A stretch of 64,000 nucleotides of DNA from Channallabes apus (lineage: Eukaryota; Chordata; Actinopteri; Siluriformes; Clariidae): positions 19,264,825 through 19,328,824 of the forward strand of contig CM060104.1 of assembly GCA_030522415.1 (NCBI GenBank), read 5' to 3'. This document shows positions 1 to 39,500 of the stretch, in pieces; within the stretch, counting starts at the first letter, position 1, and each line of letters begins with the position of its first letter. The translations under genes were made by a program, and so were the position numbers. Under the pieces are notes generated by a model, which saw nothing but the letters and a program-made list of their open reading frames with translations, was not told the DNA's origin and searched no databases.

Positions 1-715
1 AAAACAGCATTCAGGAAGCCTGGAGAACTATTCCTCAATACTATATATACCTTCAATACATAAATAAACAAATAATAAATAAATGTAAACAGGTTTCTAT
101 CAGGTTCTTTAGTTTCTTCCCATCTCCTAAAAACAAACCATAGCTCTTGTAGATCAGTTACTTTAATATTACCCCCAAGTGTGAAGATTTTGCAAATGTT
201 TGCTGTGTCTTGTTTCCAGTGGTGAACTGGTTTAGATAGTGCGTAGTCTTGTCTTGTGCCCAATTCTGCCAGGTTATAGTGGGGAGCTGGTTGAGATAAT
301 TTTTTTCATTTGTTGCCTAACTCAGTCTGTGAGGTCATTTATATATAAGGTCTGGTTTGGTTTATTTGTTGGGTGCGTATATCCTTATTTCTAGAATAAA
401 TTTGACCAAATAAGTTGTACAAAGTGTATAATTTAGTCAGATGTATAGTTTGCAGTAGTAGAAAAATGCTCATTTTCTTAAACGGGATTCTGATTACATT
501 AGTGTGTGAGGAGTTACTACATAACAATATGCACCACCACTGTGTAGAATTATTGCTGACATTTCTGATTTCTCCATTTACTGGAGACAACATGGTAATC
601 ATTAAAATGATAAACAGCCTTAAGTCACTTGTGGTGAAGGATGGAGTGTTTAGACCTGAAGAGTTTGGTTTTGATTTCCAGCACTTTGAAGTGTTTAGAG
701 GAAAGCTGGCTGTAC
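1..715 (-). other. Part of npr1 intron 11
   Basis: No piece of the remaining kinase-homology or cyclase domain is recognisable on the minus strand. Short open frames on both strands here are low-complexity or AT-rich with no family match. The next exon must lie beyond the left edge. Confidence 0.7.
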
Positions 716-26919
<26,204 letters not shown>

Positions 26920-26960
26920 GGCTCCAGACTTCACTCACTTGAGCCTAAGAGTCTGAAACA

Positions 26961-26962
<2 letters not shown>

Positions 26963-27021
<59 letters not shown>
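26963..27021. repeat. (CA)n microsatellite just upstream of the npr1 start codon
   Basis: About 29 CA units, lying either in the 5' leader or the proximal promoter. Confidence 0.95.
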
Positions 27022-27023
<2 letters not shown>

Positions 27024-28192
27024 TCTTTATCTAATCACTACCTCCCCACTTATTGATGCTTCTTTCACAAAATATTCAGAATTACTTGAATCACTAGAGA
27101 AACACTAGAACATGAGGTGAAAAAAAAATTCGTCTTTTCTTTTTACTTGTGATTAAATCAGAGCGATGATTAGACAGATGACCGAACAGATCATTAATAA
27201 TTAAACGTGCTGCAAAAATTTATAGAAAACACAAAGCCATACCAGTTATTGACTGCTGATCGTGATTCAAGCTTGACTAACTCATTAAATATTTATTTCA
27301 ATAAAGAAAGTATATATTTTTCATTAAAAAACAAAAAAAAACATTTGAAGGCTATATTAAGTTCAGTTTTCCTTATATCTTATACTGCTCTTATTGCACG
27401 GAACAGTGAAAGTACAAAATATTAGATAAGAACATTTAACCCAAGCTGACTGTAACTCATCAATGTTCCTGTAACTCAGGGTCACAAAAAAGCAAGATTT
27501 ATTGTAGAATGCAACCTCTACATAAATATGCTCTTCTGATTGTGATTGCTCCAAGAAAAGCTTTACGGAGTCCGATCAACAAAAGGTGGCATATGTGAAA
27601 TGCCATTCTGATTTCTGAGTGCAACCTAATGCCTTGTCCTGATTACATCAAAATATGTTCAATGTTTATGATATGTTCTGAGTCAAAGGTTTAAAAGTGA
27701 ACACAGAAAACATTGACAGTATTGTTCCTGATATAAAAACAACAAACCAAAGCCAAGGATGCATGCGAAAGGAATGAGTGAACTTGAATAGAACCAAACC
27801 GACCATACTGTAAGCATCATCACATAGTAATACTTGGAGAAATGTTCAGAGGTAATGGTGTAGAAGAATGTCCAAAAGCACTTCACTATCACTACAGTTT
27901 CCATCATCTTAGTCATTTATCCATCAGTCAGTTCAATTTGATTACAGCGTACTCACCACTTACCCACATGGGCAGCTCGGATGAGAGTGCACGCAGCACA
28001 TTACAGCCCCTCGCTAACTTTCAGTCTGCTCTAATGCTCTGTGCGTGTCCTGACCAGGCAGAGCTTTTACACCAGGGTTGATTTCTTCAAACTACATTAC
28101 CAGGTTATCTCCATGTCCGGCTGTGTTCTGTGCAGAAGCTGGAGTGGTTATGACTCTCCACTGCTGCTGTCACTAGAGCTGGTGGGGGAGTG

Positions 28193-28195
<3 letters not shown>

Positions 28196-28242
<47 letters not shown>

Positions 28243-28260
28243 GGGGAGGGGGGGGGGGGG
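28196..28260. repeat. Compound (GT)n(GA)n(G)n tract
   Basis: GT, then GA, then a run of about 13 G, about 1.3 kb upstream of the npr1 start codon. Confidence 0.95.
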
Positions 28261-28771
28261 TTCAGATGAATCAGTAAATCACAGCAGGGTCCCTACATAG
28301 TTGTAGAGAAAATCATCAGACACAAAAGAGACTGAAGAATCAAGTAAATGAGTCTATAGTGTGGTTTCACCTGTAGCATTCAAATACGCTGGAGAGAGAA
28401 AAAAAAGAGTGTGTTCCTTTGATAGCATTCCAAATGCCTACTAATTGCATACAGGTATGTTTCGAAATCATCCAAAGAAGCCAGTAAATCCATACATCCA
28501 TGCAACACATTGAGCCAAATAGTCAATAATTCATTCTAACCATGAAAGATCCTGGCTAAATGCTCTCTCTGTCTCTCTGTCTCTCACGCTGACAGCATTC
28601 CTGCAGCTCCAGAGTTGAAGTAACAGCAGTGGAAACTCTTCATCACATGCAGTAAAGAGCTGAATTCAAAATTAAAAGCCTACAATATATTGTAAAGTGA
28701 TGCAGTGAAATGTTGGTAGTATCCTGAATGAACAGCAGCCTGGCGTCAGACTGAGCATGCGGCTGTGAGAA

Positions 28772-28798
28772 TGTGTGTGTGTGTGTGTGTGTGTGTGT
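28772..28798. repeat. (GT)n microsatellite
   Basis: About 13 GT units. Confidence 0.9.
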
Positions 28799-31212
28799 TC
28801 ACCTAAGACCACATATCTTTCCCTCTAATGCCCTCTCTCTCTTTCCACAAGAGGGAGGGAGAGGAAAAGGGAGAGAACTTGTGAACGAGAATGAAAAATG
28901 AGCATTCTCCATGCTTCTGCTTTGTATCTTTCACATCAGTTTAACACTGAAAGGAAAAAGTACACTAATTTGTTTTTTTTTTATCTATTTCCCCCTGTGG
29001 TATGTGTGTCTTTTTATTTTTTACTCTGCTGTGTGTGCATCTGAATTATGTAAAACTATGTTTACCTGTGATGGTACCTGTACAGTAAATGTTTTAATAG
29101 ATGTCACATGTGTAAAAACATCTGTCAAACCTAGTAAATGCCAAATGTTATTCATTTTCCTGGAAAGTGTTATAATTTCCATCCCATCAACAGCCATCTC
29201 TCAACTGTTATCTCTGCTATCCACTACACATGGCATTTACGAATCAATAAAGTAATAACCAGAGGGCCATAAAAGCATTCATTTTCTGAGAGCAGCTACA
29301 GTGGAAAGATGCCATAACCCTAGGGTCAGATCCCAGCTCTAAATCTGTCTGGATTCTAAACTGGTTTGACCCGAGCTCATAATTTTCTCTAGACCTAAAG
29401 ACTCACAAACAAATGTCAGTAAACTTCCTCATTTAGTGTTACTGAACACTGTATATTTATGATCTCTGGAAGAGAGTGATTAATGTGTGTCTACTAATAA
29501 ATGTTTCAGATGAATCTTGAATGAATCTTTTCGAACAAATAATCTCCTCCTCTTATCGCCTTCACATGTATAAATTAAAGAAGCAGTACACTGAATTCGT
29601 GTTCACAAAGTAAAAATGCCACAGAGTCATAGCATTCTACCCGGTCAGATTTAAATAAGCAAATACTCAAAAGCCTTATTTTGATAATTGCTGCAGTGAT
29701 TAATACATTCCATCTTTAATCATTTCAGAAGGGCCGAATTATTGGCAAACATCAAGCAAAGAAAACAACTAAGGATATTTTTTTACAAACTGGAATTGGA
29801 TTAATTGGACATAATAAATACCCCAAAGGATAGTGTTGAACTGGAGAATGTACTGTAGCCAGAGACAAATCATAAATTACCATGTTCGGATCACTTAAGC
29901 ATTGAAGAAGTTGCATCATACAAAAAAAAGAAAGAAAAAAGAAAAAAAAGGAAAAGAAAAGAAAAAAAGAGGCTATGCCATGTTATGTTAAAGCACACAG
30001 TGCAACAAGCACTCACAGGATTGAGACTAAACAGCTGTGTGGCCAGTTGTTAGTAAATCAGGAAAAAAGGAAAAATGAGGTGCCCACTTCATGCTCAGTG
30101 CCCACTGTACAAGCATCTGGAGCATTTTTTTCTGCACTGATGGCACAGGCATATTCCAGGACAACAATGCCAATTCATGCTCAAAATGTGAAAGAGTTGT
30201 TCTATAACCATAAAGACATAAAAAAAAGGATACATAAACTCTTTCACATTTTAAGCATATTATATTTATATTTGAGATATTATATTTTATTATATAATAT
30301 TATAAATATAAAAAAATAAATATCATGATATTGCATACAGGCATAATCAAAGCTTAAGGTAAAAAAAGGAAGCAAAAAATAAAATGCGCCCTTGTGGATT
30401 GTGTATAGTGTGCACTGGATCGGTTCTTTCGACCGTGTAGAGAAAGCAGCACAGTCTGATAGATAGGATTACAAAAACAGGATGCAACACAATAGTGCCA
30501 CCCTCCCCTACGCTTTCAATTTGCCTTATCTTCCTCTCTGCCCTTACTTTAGTCACTCAGCAGCCAATTTCCTCGCTCAAGACATTTAACACAAGTAAAG
30601 CCTGAAAAGACTATAGATGGACAAATGTCTGTCCTATGACATGCCAAAAACTGGCATTAATGTTTAACAATTAAGAAACTGCTTTTTTTTTTTTTGTAGA
30701 TAAAATTGGACATTAATACTACTTAGCTCTCCGCTCCAACAGGAAAATCCTCCTTAATAGGGAGCAGTAGAGTGATCTCTCTAGAGACCTCCAGGACGGG
30801 AGGCAAGATCAGCCAAGAAGCAAACTGCTAAAGCAGAACTGTATAAGCATGAGTAAACAATATATCAGCTCAGGGTCAAATAATTTTGTGTTGTTTAGCA
30901 AATGATAATTAAAAGTGAAACACAGTGAAGACCTTAACCTTAACCTGACCTTAAATTTTTATTAATAATCATTGTAACTAAGTAAGCAATGTCTCATATG
31001 TTAGTGGACTTATGACACAATTCCTGGTGTAAAGGAAAAAGAAAAAGTAGACGTATCCCAGCTAAAATATTACCCAAGTCAAGTCAAAAAAGAAGTCCAT
31101 TTACACCATTTATGTTTGAGAAAAAGAACAAACGTACTGACCTTCAAATTTACTTAAGTATTAAGCTTACCAAGCTTGTATTAGCTCACTGTAGCCTTTA
31201 AAGTCATAGTAA

Positions 31213-31214
<2 letters not shown>

Positions 31215-31248
<34 letters not shown>

Positions 31249-31285
31249 CTCTCTCATTCTCTCTCCCCCCTCCCTCTCTCTCTAT
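31215..31285. repeat. (CT)n tract with ATT and poly-C interruptions
   Basis: A pyrimidine-only strand of about 70 bp. Confidence 0.9.
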
Positions 31286-31783
31286 ACCTCCTTCCTCCTA
31301 TTTTCATCTCTGTCTGAAAACACATCCACTTTTGTTGCCACTAAAGTGTGACCAACTCTGCATTTGTGTCTGTACATAATGCTCTGTGAATAGTGCATAG
31401 TGTCCTGGGTGAAACATAGCCACATGCTGTGTTTACAGCAGAGGTTAAACTTTCCAGCAAATGGACAATTTCTCCTTCCAACTCAGCAGGATTGACACCT
31501 GATTACACATGTTTAATCAAATCATCTTGGTCAACTAAGTGTGCTCTCAAGTGTGCTTCCTGTTTGGCTTGAATGAAAACCTGCATCCCCACCATTCCTT
31601 TGCAGGCAAGATTTAATACAGGACGTGTTTACATCATAGCTAAGCTGAAAATCTACAGTATGCCGACTCTGTGCCCTTGACCAGGATAAAGCAGTTACTG
31701 AAGATTAATTAAAGAATGGTTCAAGTTAAATGACAAGCATTTCACATTAATATTACTGTAACTGAAATATATGGCAATGCTAC

Positions 31784-31793
<10 letters not shown>

Positions 31794-31840
<47 letters not shown>
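31794..31840. repeat. (TAA)n microsatellite
   Basis: About 16 units. Confidence 0.95.
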
Positions 31841-31841
<1 letters not shown>

Positions 31842-33887
31842 AGTTACTGAAAATCATAACAGTACCCTTATAGTAATTTTAAAGCAACTCCTTTGCCAGC
31901 AGTGATGGCAGAGCACAAATTCAATACTCAAGTAAAATGCCTACCTAAAAATGTCTCTTCAATTATCTTAGTCAAATATAAGTGCCATGGGCTATAAAGT
32001 GTATTTAAAGAGAATAGTACAAGTACCCCAAATGGAAACTGATTTCCCTGGATATCTTTTAGACTTAGTCACTGATAAACACTATTTAAAAGTATTTACA
32101 ACACAATTGAAGTTGGTGCTGTTCATAACATGAATGCACTCCAAGTCTAGTAGAGATGTATTAGAGAAGTCTAAAATGTCTGTTTTTATCAGGATAAAAG
32201 TATAAATGAATAATAAACAAGTATAAATTTATTATAATAATTAAACAATTCATTGGTTGCGTTTGGATGTTTTAAAAGCTCATGAAACCTTGGAGTTTGC
32301 TTTAAGGTAATTTATAAAATAAAAAAAATACACATTATATTATGAATTATTTGCCTGGTTGGTAGACATGGCTGGACAAAGAGTAGTGAACAGTGCATAT
32401 GTTTTTAAATCCAAGGACATTACAGCTAGAATATTAAATACAATTAACGATACAAGCAGCCTGTCTGCCATGATTGATGTAATTTTATTTCAAGGGAACT
32501 GTGATAAAAATAACCAAATAGCCAAAAACATCAACCCAGGGAAATGTACTTAGTTTTTTTTTTTCATAAAGGGAGATGAATAGAATTATAACTAAGAGAT
32601 CATCAAGTTAGTGAAACTAATAGAAAGGAAGCCTGGACATGATGCCATGACTTTCTGATAGCATCAAGATATGACATTAGTTAAACAAGCATTTAAAAAA
32701 GCATTGTTAGTGCCTTTCTTCATTACTGTGCCCATTTGAGAGGCTTGAAAAACAAGCCAGAACAATTTACAGCCCAAAGACTAAGTGTGCAGGATCATTG
32801 TATCTCAAGTAACTGTCAATCACTTGAGTTAACCAACTGTGTTTTTATAATGAACTGCCAGTCAATTTAACTAGGACTGGTGAATTTGTTTTATTCCTGT
32901 CTTTCCCATGTAGGGTGAAGCTCAGATGTCAGTATAGTAATATTGTACGCCTATGGTCACATTAGAAAATCAATGCAATTTTATGTGATCATCATCTGAA
33001 ACATAATGGGTTTCTATTTAAAATGTAGGGAGTACAAATACAGTTTTTTCATAAAAAAAAAAAAAAACTAGTAGAAGTCAAAAGCATGCAAAACACTTAA
33101 GCAAAGTACAGATAAACAACAAAAAATGTTAAGTACAATAACAGAGTATTTTGTACTTTGTCACTTGCCATCCCAGTTTGCCAGTAAGTCGCTGAAAATT
33201 TGGAAGATTCTATTCGTATGATTATTCTGAAATCTCTTTAAATATTGTACTTGTCAGCTAATTAGATGATGTCACATTACTGTAAAGGGTTGACTTAATG
33301 CCCTGGAAAATCATTAATTTTAGTTCAAAAATAAGATTGGAGACCTGTTTCTTAAATAAAGATCATTTTTATTTTCTAAATAATCTCCACAAGCACTAGT
33401 TAGTCTTGATAAAAGACTTTTTCAGTGCTCAGTTTCAGAAAGGATAACTGTTCTTCCCAGGTTTGCCCATTTGCTTTTCCCTTTAATATCTTGCTCCTCC
33501 TGTTTGTGCATTTCAATTTTAGATTTTGTGCCTCTGTATTTCCTTGATAAAACTATGTTGTTGTTGTTTTCTATGTACATGCATCTATGCTATTCTGTGC
33601 CAGATTTGAATTAGGATGTGATTAAACCTATTACTTTTGATGCATCATATGTGGAATTTTATATAATCAACTGTAAAACACATGTACTGTATATAAAAAC
33701 ATCTAAAGAACATCACATGTCAATGTTAAAAAATTAAGCTAATGCTATTATTCATACACTATGTTAAACTATGAGGATTGTACTGAAAATACAGCAAAAG
33801 TGTGTGTATTTTTTTTTATTTATTATTAATCGATATTGGTCATTCAAACTAGCACAAGGCTCCTTACAACTGATAATGTTTTGACCT

Positions 33888-34224
33888 CATTCATTGTCTT
33901 CGCCACTTTGTTCTGTACTCAGGGTCAAGAAGGCCTGAAGCCTATCCCACAAAGGAACAAGGCTGGGTACATCCTGGACAGGGGGACAATCCATCATAGG
34001 GCACAAACATACAAACACACTCACACACTACGGGCAATTTGGGAATGTCAATCAGCCTAATCTACATCTCTTTGGACTGTGGGAGGAAACCAGAATACAC
34101 CGGGGAAACCCACCAAGCATGGGGAGAACTTGCAAACTCTATGCACACAGACCTGAGGCAGGAATCGAACCTAGAACCTGGAGGTACAAGGTGACAGTGC
34201 TTACCACTAAGCCACTGTGCCTAT
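33888..34224 (-). mobile_element. tRNA-derived SINE, near full length, diverged
   Basis: Reverse orientation relative to 36765-37136. The tail end is TCATTGTCTTCGCC; the conserved centre reads TTGGGAATGTCAATCAGCCT; the head ends with AGTGCTTACCACTAAGCCAC, the reverse of the A-box region. Divergence indicates an old copy. Confidence 0.8.
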
Positions 34225-34259
34225 TTAAAAAAAAAAAAAAAAACATAACTTTCAGATAG

Positions 34260-34370
34260 GTGGTGTAGTGGTTAGCACTGTCGCCTTGCACCTCCAGGGT
34301 CTGGGTTCGATTTCTGGCCAGGCTCGATTCCATACAGGATAAAGCGGTATAGAAGATGAATAAATGAATG
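34260..34370 (+). mobile_element. Internally deleted SINE copy with 13-bp target duplication
   Basis: AACTTTCAGATAG flanks the element on both sides (34247-34259 and 34371-34383). The tRNA-like head (GTGGTGTAGTGGTTAGC, GGGTTCGATT) is joined directly to the tail (ACAGGATAAAGCGGTATAG and ATGAATAAATGAATG), lacking the roughly 260-bp body. Confidence 0.85.
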
Positions 34371-35511
34371 AACTTTCAGATAGCAAAGTAAGATATTCCT
34401 GAAGTAAGATATTCCTGAAGAGTTTACAAGCTGTACATTTTCTGGAACATTGCACTTCCAGAGTTTTCTCCCATCTCTAACCATACTGCTACACATACTA
34501 TGTATGACCCATGCTACAGAATATGAGCTTCTTTGTAGCTTTCAGGAGTTCCAGCTAAATTTAATATATGCTCTATTATAAGAGATGGCAGCTAGCATCT
34601 AGTAATATGGTGTTAAGTTTGCAAACTGAACACATTTCTGGCATAATCATTTTGTTAGATAGCCAAGTTATTTGATATGGATACAAGAACTAACTTTCTC
34701 ACATCTGGTTTATAAAACCTTTGTTTACACATTGATAAAACTGTTTAATTTAGTGCCAAGCAGCAAAAGTAATGCTACAAACCACTCTAATTGCACACGA
34801 TCTGTGACTGGAAATGTTGAGCAGAACCTTGGGAATGTAGACAGAAACATCAATCATACAATCTAATCCACTGACATACATAATTGCATGACATCATGTG
34901 AACGTTAAGATGCACTGACAACTGTCAAAAACAGTAAAAATAGAATAAACAAAATAAATTATAAAATTAGAGTATAGTTTCTGTATAAAACATTTTCACA
35001 GTGAATATTAAAATACTACTGATGTCACAGGTTTGACGCATTTTGATCATTTTGAGATACTGATGTATAACATTCATAACTCTTAAAACATTTAAATCCA
35101 GTAAATGATCATTTTCATTTCATCTATGGAAAAGTACTAATTTAGCCCTTTGTCTCATGGTTCAACAATAAGATTACACACAGTTTTCATTATTATTCCA
35201 TTTTATATATAGTGTTAATAAATTCTTCCCTTTATCTCATGAGACTAAAATGATTCTTGTTGACATGTTCTATGATATGTCTACGAGGGGCTCCTTCAGT
35301 TTTTGAAAAATAGCTTTAATATTGGTATAAAAACTGAATGTTGAACCACAGCCCTCAGGTTTTATTTCCCATGTTTAACAAAATAAAGAAAATAAAGAAA
35401 AAGAAAGGGAAAAAAAGAAAAAAAAAGAAAAAAATTAATTTGTGTAGCTTTTTGCAGAATAATGTTTCCTAGTATGTGTAGGATATGTAGTATATTTTCT
35501 TTTGTTGTATG

Positions 35512-35996
35512 AGGGTCATTCAAGTCAAACTCAGACTTTTGATTTCACAGAATAACAGGACACAGTTATGAGAGTAAAAACTTCCTTTATTTCTTTATTT
35601 ATTCCATCAAGGTAGAAAGCTTTCTCAGTACACTGGAGCCATGATCAGACATTGAGCTTCATGTCTGAAGCGCTTGCCTCCCAGGAACCCCTTTAATAAA
35701 ACAAGTATGTGAAAATTGCTTGGAATGAAGTCAGGACAAGTCCATGTGCCAATAATACATCCCTGTAAAGGCCCCTTCTCCATGTTGCAAAATGTTATCC
35801 TTCAATTTTCAAGGATCAGGAGTTTCACTCGTTGTTTGACTGCAGTGGGGTCCATGTCACCTTAGCCAGAAACGTCATCATGGACTGTACAGTGGCATCT
35901 CATCACCATACTGTGTCTTCCATAAGTGCCAATTGGTTTTAACCTTCGTTCACAAGAAATTTCATTACATGTCCAAGTTTGACTTGAACACCTCTT
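35512..35996. mobile_element. Short mariner-like element with both ends (MITE)
   Basis: The left end GAGGGTCATTCAAGTCAAAC is matched inverted by GTTTGACTTGAACACCTCTT on the right. The interior shares AAGGTAGAAAGCTTTCTCAG and CCATGATCAGAC motifs with 8385-8745. Length is about 485 bp; no intact transposase. Confidence 0.65.
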
Positions 35997-36764
35997 AAAT
36001 TTGTTTTCATAGAAGGTGGTATTTTTAAGGACATCGACAATCACACTCTTACCCTGTCTAGTACTTTATGTGTGGGAGAGTACATAATAAAAAACATTTT
36101 TCATATCTACAGTAAGCTTCTTACAGACTTTCACTGAAATTCTGCTGAATGTGCTCTAATTAATTAGAATTAACATAAAAATTGTTTTTTGCACAAATAT
36201 TTCATTTTGTATCCATTAAAAGGTAAATTCATGGCTCTTTAAATTAAATTAAAATTTTTAAATCTCTATTTTGAAAGTGGCTTTTAGTAAACCATTGCAA
36301 TTGCTAAATTAATCTATTTGCATTGACTCTTAGGCTTTTTAAGTAGAAACTCTCTATATTGTATATTCATTAAAGCCAAAATGCTAAACTAGAATACAAA
36401 TGCACTGTATACACTCTTTGCGAATTAGCTTACACATTTTTGTTTATGTTAGTAAGTTTGCATTTACATACCCAAAGCTAGGTCAATGACCAATAATTGC
36501 TCTTTCATGCCAGCACAGAAATTCTAACACTCCTTCTTCAAAATGTTTTGTGTTGCCCAAAAAGGTTTTCCAAACAGAATTGAATTCTGTGTGGGATAAT
36601 AGTTTTAATTAATAACGCCATTAGTGGCTTAACACATTTGATTGTTGTGCCTGAGAGAGAAGCATAAAAGCTTTGTGAAACTGGGTATCAGCTTTGACTT
36701 CTCAATCTTAAGGAAGTGTCTCATAATTAGATAATAATAATTAGATAAATGTTAAAACCATTAC

Positions 36765-37136
36765 GGCGGCGCGGTGGTGTAGTGGTTAGCACTGTCGCCT
36801 TGCACCTCCAGGGTCTGGGTTCGATTCCCCGGCCAGGCTCGATTCCCGTCTCTGTGTGCATGGAGTTTGCATGTTCTCCCCATGCTTGGTGGGTTTCCTC
36901 CGGGTACTCCGGTTTCCTCCCACAGTCCAAAGATATGCAGGTTAGGCTAATTGGCGTTCCTAAATTGCCCGTAGTGTGTGATTGGGTGTGTGAGTGTGTG
37001 TATGTGTGTGCCCTGCGATGGATTGGCACCCTGTCCAGGGTGTACCCCGCCTAGTGCCCGAAGTCTCCTGGGATAGGCTCCAGGTCCCCCGCGACCCTGA
37101 ACACAGGATTAAGCGGTATAGAAGATGAATGAATGA
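36765..37136 (+). mobile_element. Full-length tRNA-derived SINE with 12-bp target duplication
   Basis: TAAAACCATTAC flanks both sides (36753-36764 and 37137-37148). The head has an A-box (TGGTGTAGTGGTTAGC) and B-box (GGGTTCGATTCC); the body includes TTTCCTCCCACAGTCCAAAG; the tail ends in GAATGAATGA rather than poly-A. This is the reference copy for about ten fragments in the window. It resembles the DANA/Mermaid class of fish SINEs; the exact family name is not certain. Confidence 0.9.
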
Positions 37137-39162
37137 TAAAACCATTACACCAACATTTACCAAGGCAATGTAAGGTGTGTGTACATTGTGTACATCTTCC
37201 AATGGATTCATTGCTAAGTGACATTAGTGATAGTGACATTAGATACGAGGGTGGAAGTCTAACCTAGATCAATAATTGACAGTGCAATACTTCACACTTG
37301 AACGCAGATAGGAAGCTGTATTTGTGAATAATTTGTGAATAATGTCGATTTATAAAGTGGACAATGTATGCTTAGTCCATCTACATTTAAAAAGACCTCA
37401 CATTAATTATTCACAACTCCAATTCACATGCATTTTCCCAATCACTGTTGATGAGAAAGATTAAATCTAGATGTCATTTCTCTCTCTGTAACCACATTAG
37501 TGCCATGGAGAGACTGCATCTACAGTCTGGGCAAGAATAAAAAATCCCAAAAATCACTTCTTGATACCATTCTATGCATTCTTCTTATGACTGTTAGTAT
37601 TCCTGGTTCACAATAATTCACTTTAGGGGTTTTATCATCAATAAATAATCTAACATATTGCCCAGACTATACATAACATGATGTAAGTAAAAAAAGAAAA
37701 TTGGCAAGGTACAGTTAGTTACAATTTTCAAGTATCTTTTTTGATTCTAATATAATTAGAACTATTATAAATAGCCAAAAAACATTGAATAACTTATTTA
37801 ACCAATTTTATATCAACCTATATGTGTTATCCAAATATTTTCATTAAAATAATAGTTCATATTTAGAAAATATTTAGCTGGAGAAAAAAGATTAATAAAC
37901 ATGTTTATACATTTCATTATCTGCAGATAATAAATTATATTGACATGTGATAAGATCCAGAGAACAGATTGCCAGGCATGCTGGCACAGAGGAAAGTGAA
38001 GGAAAAACAAGTGAAGAAAATAAAGAAATCAATCATTATTTAACACCCCATAATCTTATTTCACCTTCTAAAACGGTGGTAATCAAATTTTGCTGTTACT
38101 GGTATTGGATGCATTTTAGCACTGAGAAGGGAAAGAAGTGCTAACCTTCCCTGCATACTTTCACACCTTCAATCATCACCTCACATGCCAGGAAACATTT
38201 ATTATATATATTTAATTGCAGAAATCATATGGGACTGAGTGTGACTTTGTGTTTATATAAATCTATATTGATAAAGAACCCTGACACCCAACAATGAAAG
38301 CTCAATGATCAGGCATAGGTGGTAAAAATGGACTTGATTTAATGAGAATCAACAAATGCACAGTTGGTGTACAAAAATACTGATACCTTAAATCAAAACT
38401 AGAATTTCCTTGGTGACAACCCACCTAGACATAGAACGATAGGAGCATTTTCTACAGATCTTTGAACTGCACGGATATTTTTCAGATGGCCCAGGTCGAC
38501 CAGGTCATGAATATGTTGACTTTATACCTTTTTCTTTAAACTGAACTGTACATCTGTTAAAGGTAGAAGGGGAGATTCAAGATTTCTAGCTATTCGTGTC
38601 ACACACAGGCCAAAGTGAGAATGATACAACAATCTGCCTCTATTTGAAAACTTTGGATTTTGACTTTTAAACATACTTGAAAAAAAATACTAGCAGCATA
38701 TACTATAACCATAATTGGAAATAAATTTGACACATACATTTTACAAAATTGTGTGTCTACTGTGTTTAACGTCTCTGCAGAGTGTCTTTGTGGCAGTGGA
38801 CGCCTGGTCGAGTGTCACCAGTGGGCACCTGCGGGTAGGTAATGCATTCCATCTGTGACCAATTATCATTTTTATTTCATGTTCTTTTGTGTTGTCAGGG
38901 AGAGAGGAAGCCGAGCAACACAGACCATTTACTGAAAATTAAATGAATGTGGAGATACTAAAAATAAAATGCAATACCGTGACTTAAGTTTGTTTCCTGT
39001 CCTTCAGTCTTTGAACCTGCTACAGTCTTATTTTATTTTGGCAAGGTGGGAGGCTAGACACTGAGGTAAACACACATTTGCATTGGAGAATGAGTTACAC
39101 ACTGATTTGAAGTCGAACTACAATTTAGCCTCCTTTACTACCAGCTTATTTAGCATTTCATA

Positions 39163-39500
39163 TACTGTATATTATCTATCACCCATAGAATTATGACCAC
39201 TACCAGGTGACATGAACAACACTGATCACCAAATATACACCAGCAAACTGCTGACAGGATCATGGGAACCAAGGGATCACCCAAGCCCATAAGTACCAAA
39301 GGCCAGCACATGTCTTCTAATCTCTCAGAAAAGCCAATGCAGCACAAATCAGCAAAAAAAAGTTAATGTTGGCCATGATAGAAAGGCACTAGAACACCCT
39401 GTGCACCTGTCACATACTGGGTCGAGCAGACAAGGCTCCTGACCTCGCCTCCCCAAATCGATCAACCACCCATGGGATTCACTGGACAAACGAGGCTGAT
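39163..39500. mobile_element. Tc1-type element fragment
   Basis: Begins TCTATCACCCATAGAATTAT, then GACCACTACCAGGTG, similar to the ends of the Tc1 family seen at 10760 and 19100. The GGCCATGATAGAAAGGCAC block parallels GGCAGTGATAGAAAGAAAT in the 19.1-kb copy. Confidence 0.5.

Larger units (their letters stand above)
26920..28260 (-). promoter_or_regulatory. 5' flank and probable promoter region of npr1
   Basis: The region upstream of the start codon has a (CA)n tract 44-102 bp from the ATG and a GT-GA-poly-G tract near 28196-28260. No TATA box at a clear position and no CpG-rich core are visible, so the transcription start is not placed. Confidence 0.3.

Noticed and set aside
36727..37054. 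About 100-codon frames on both strands, also repeated near 61833-62232
   Set aside because: The same frames recur at each copy of the tRNA-derived SINE, so they are repeat-derived, not genes.
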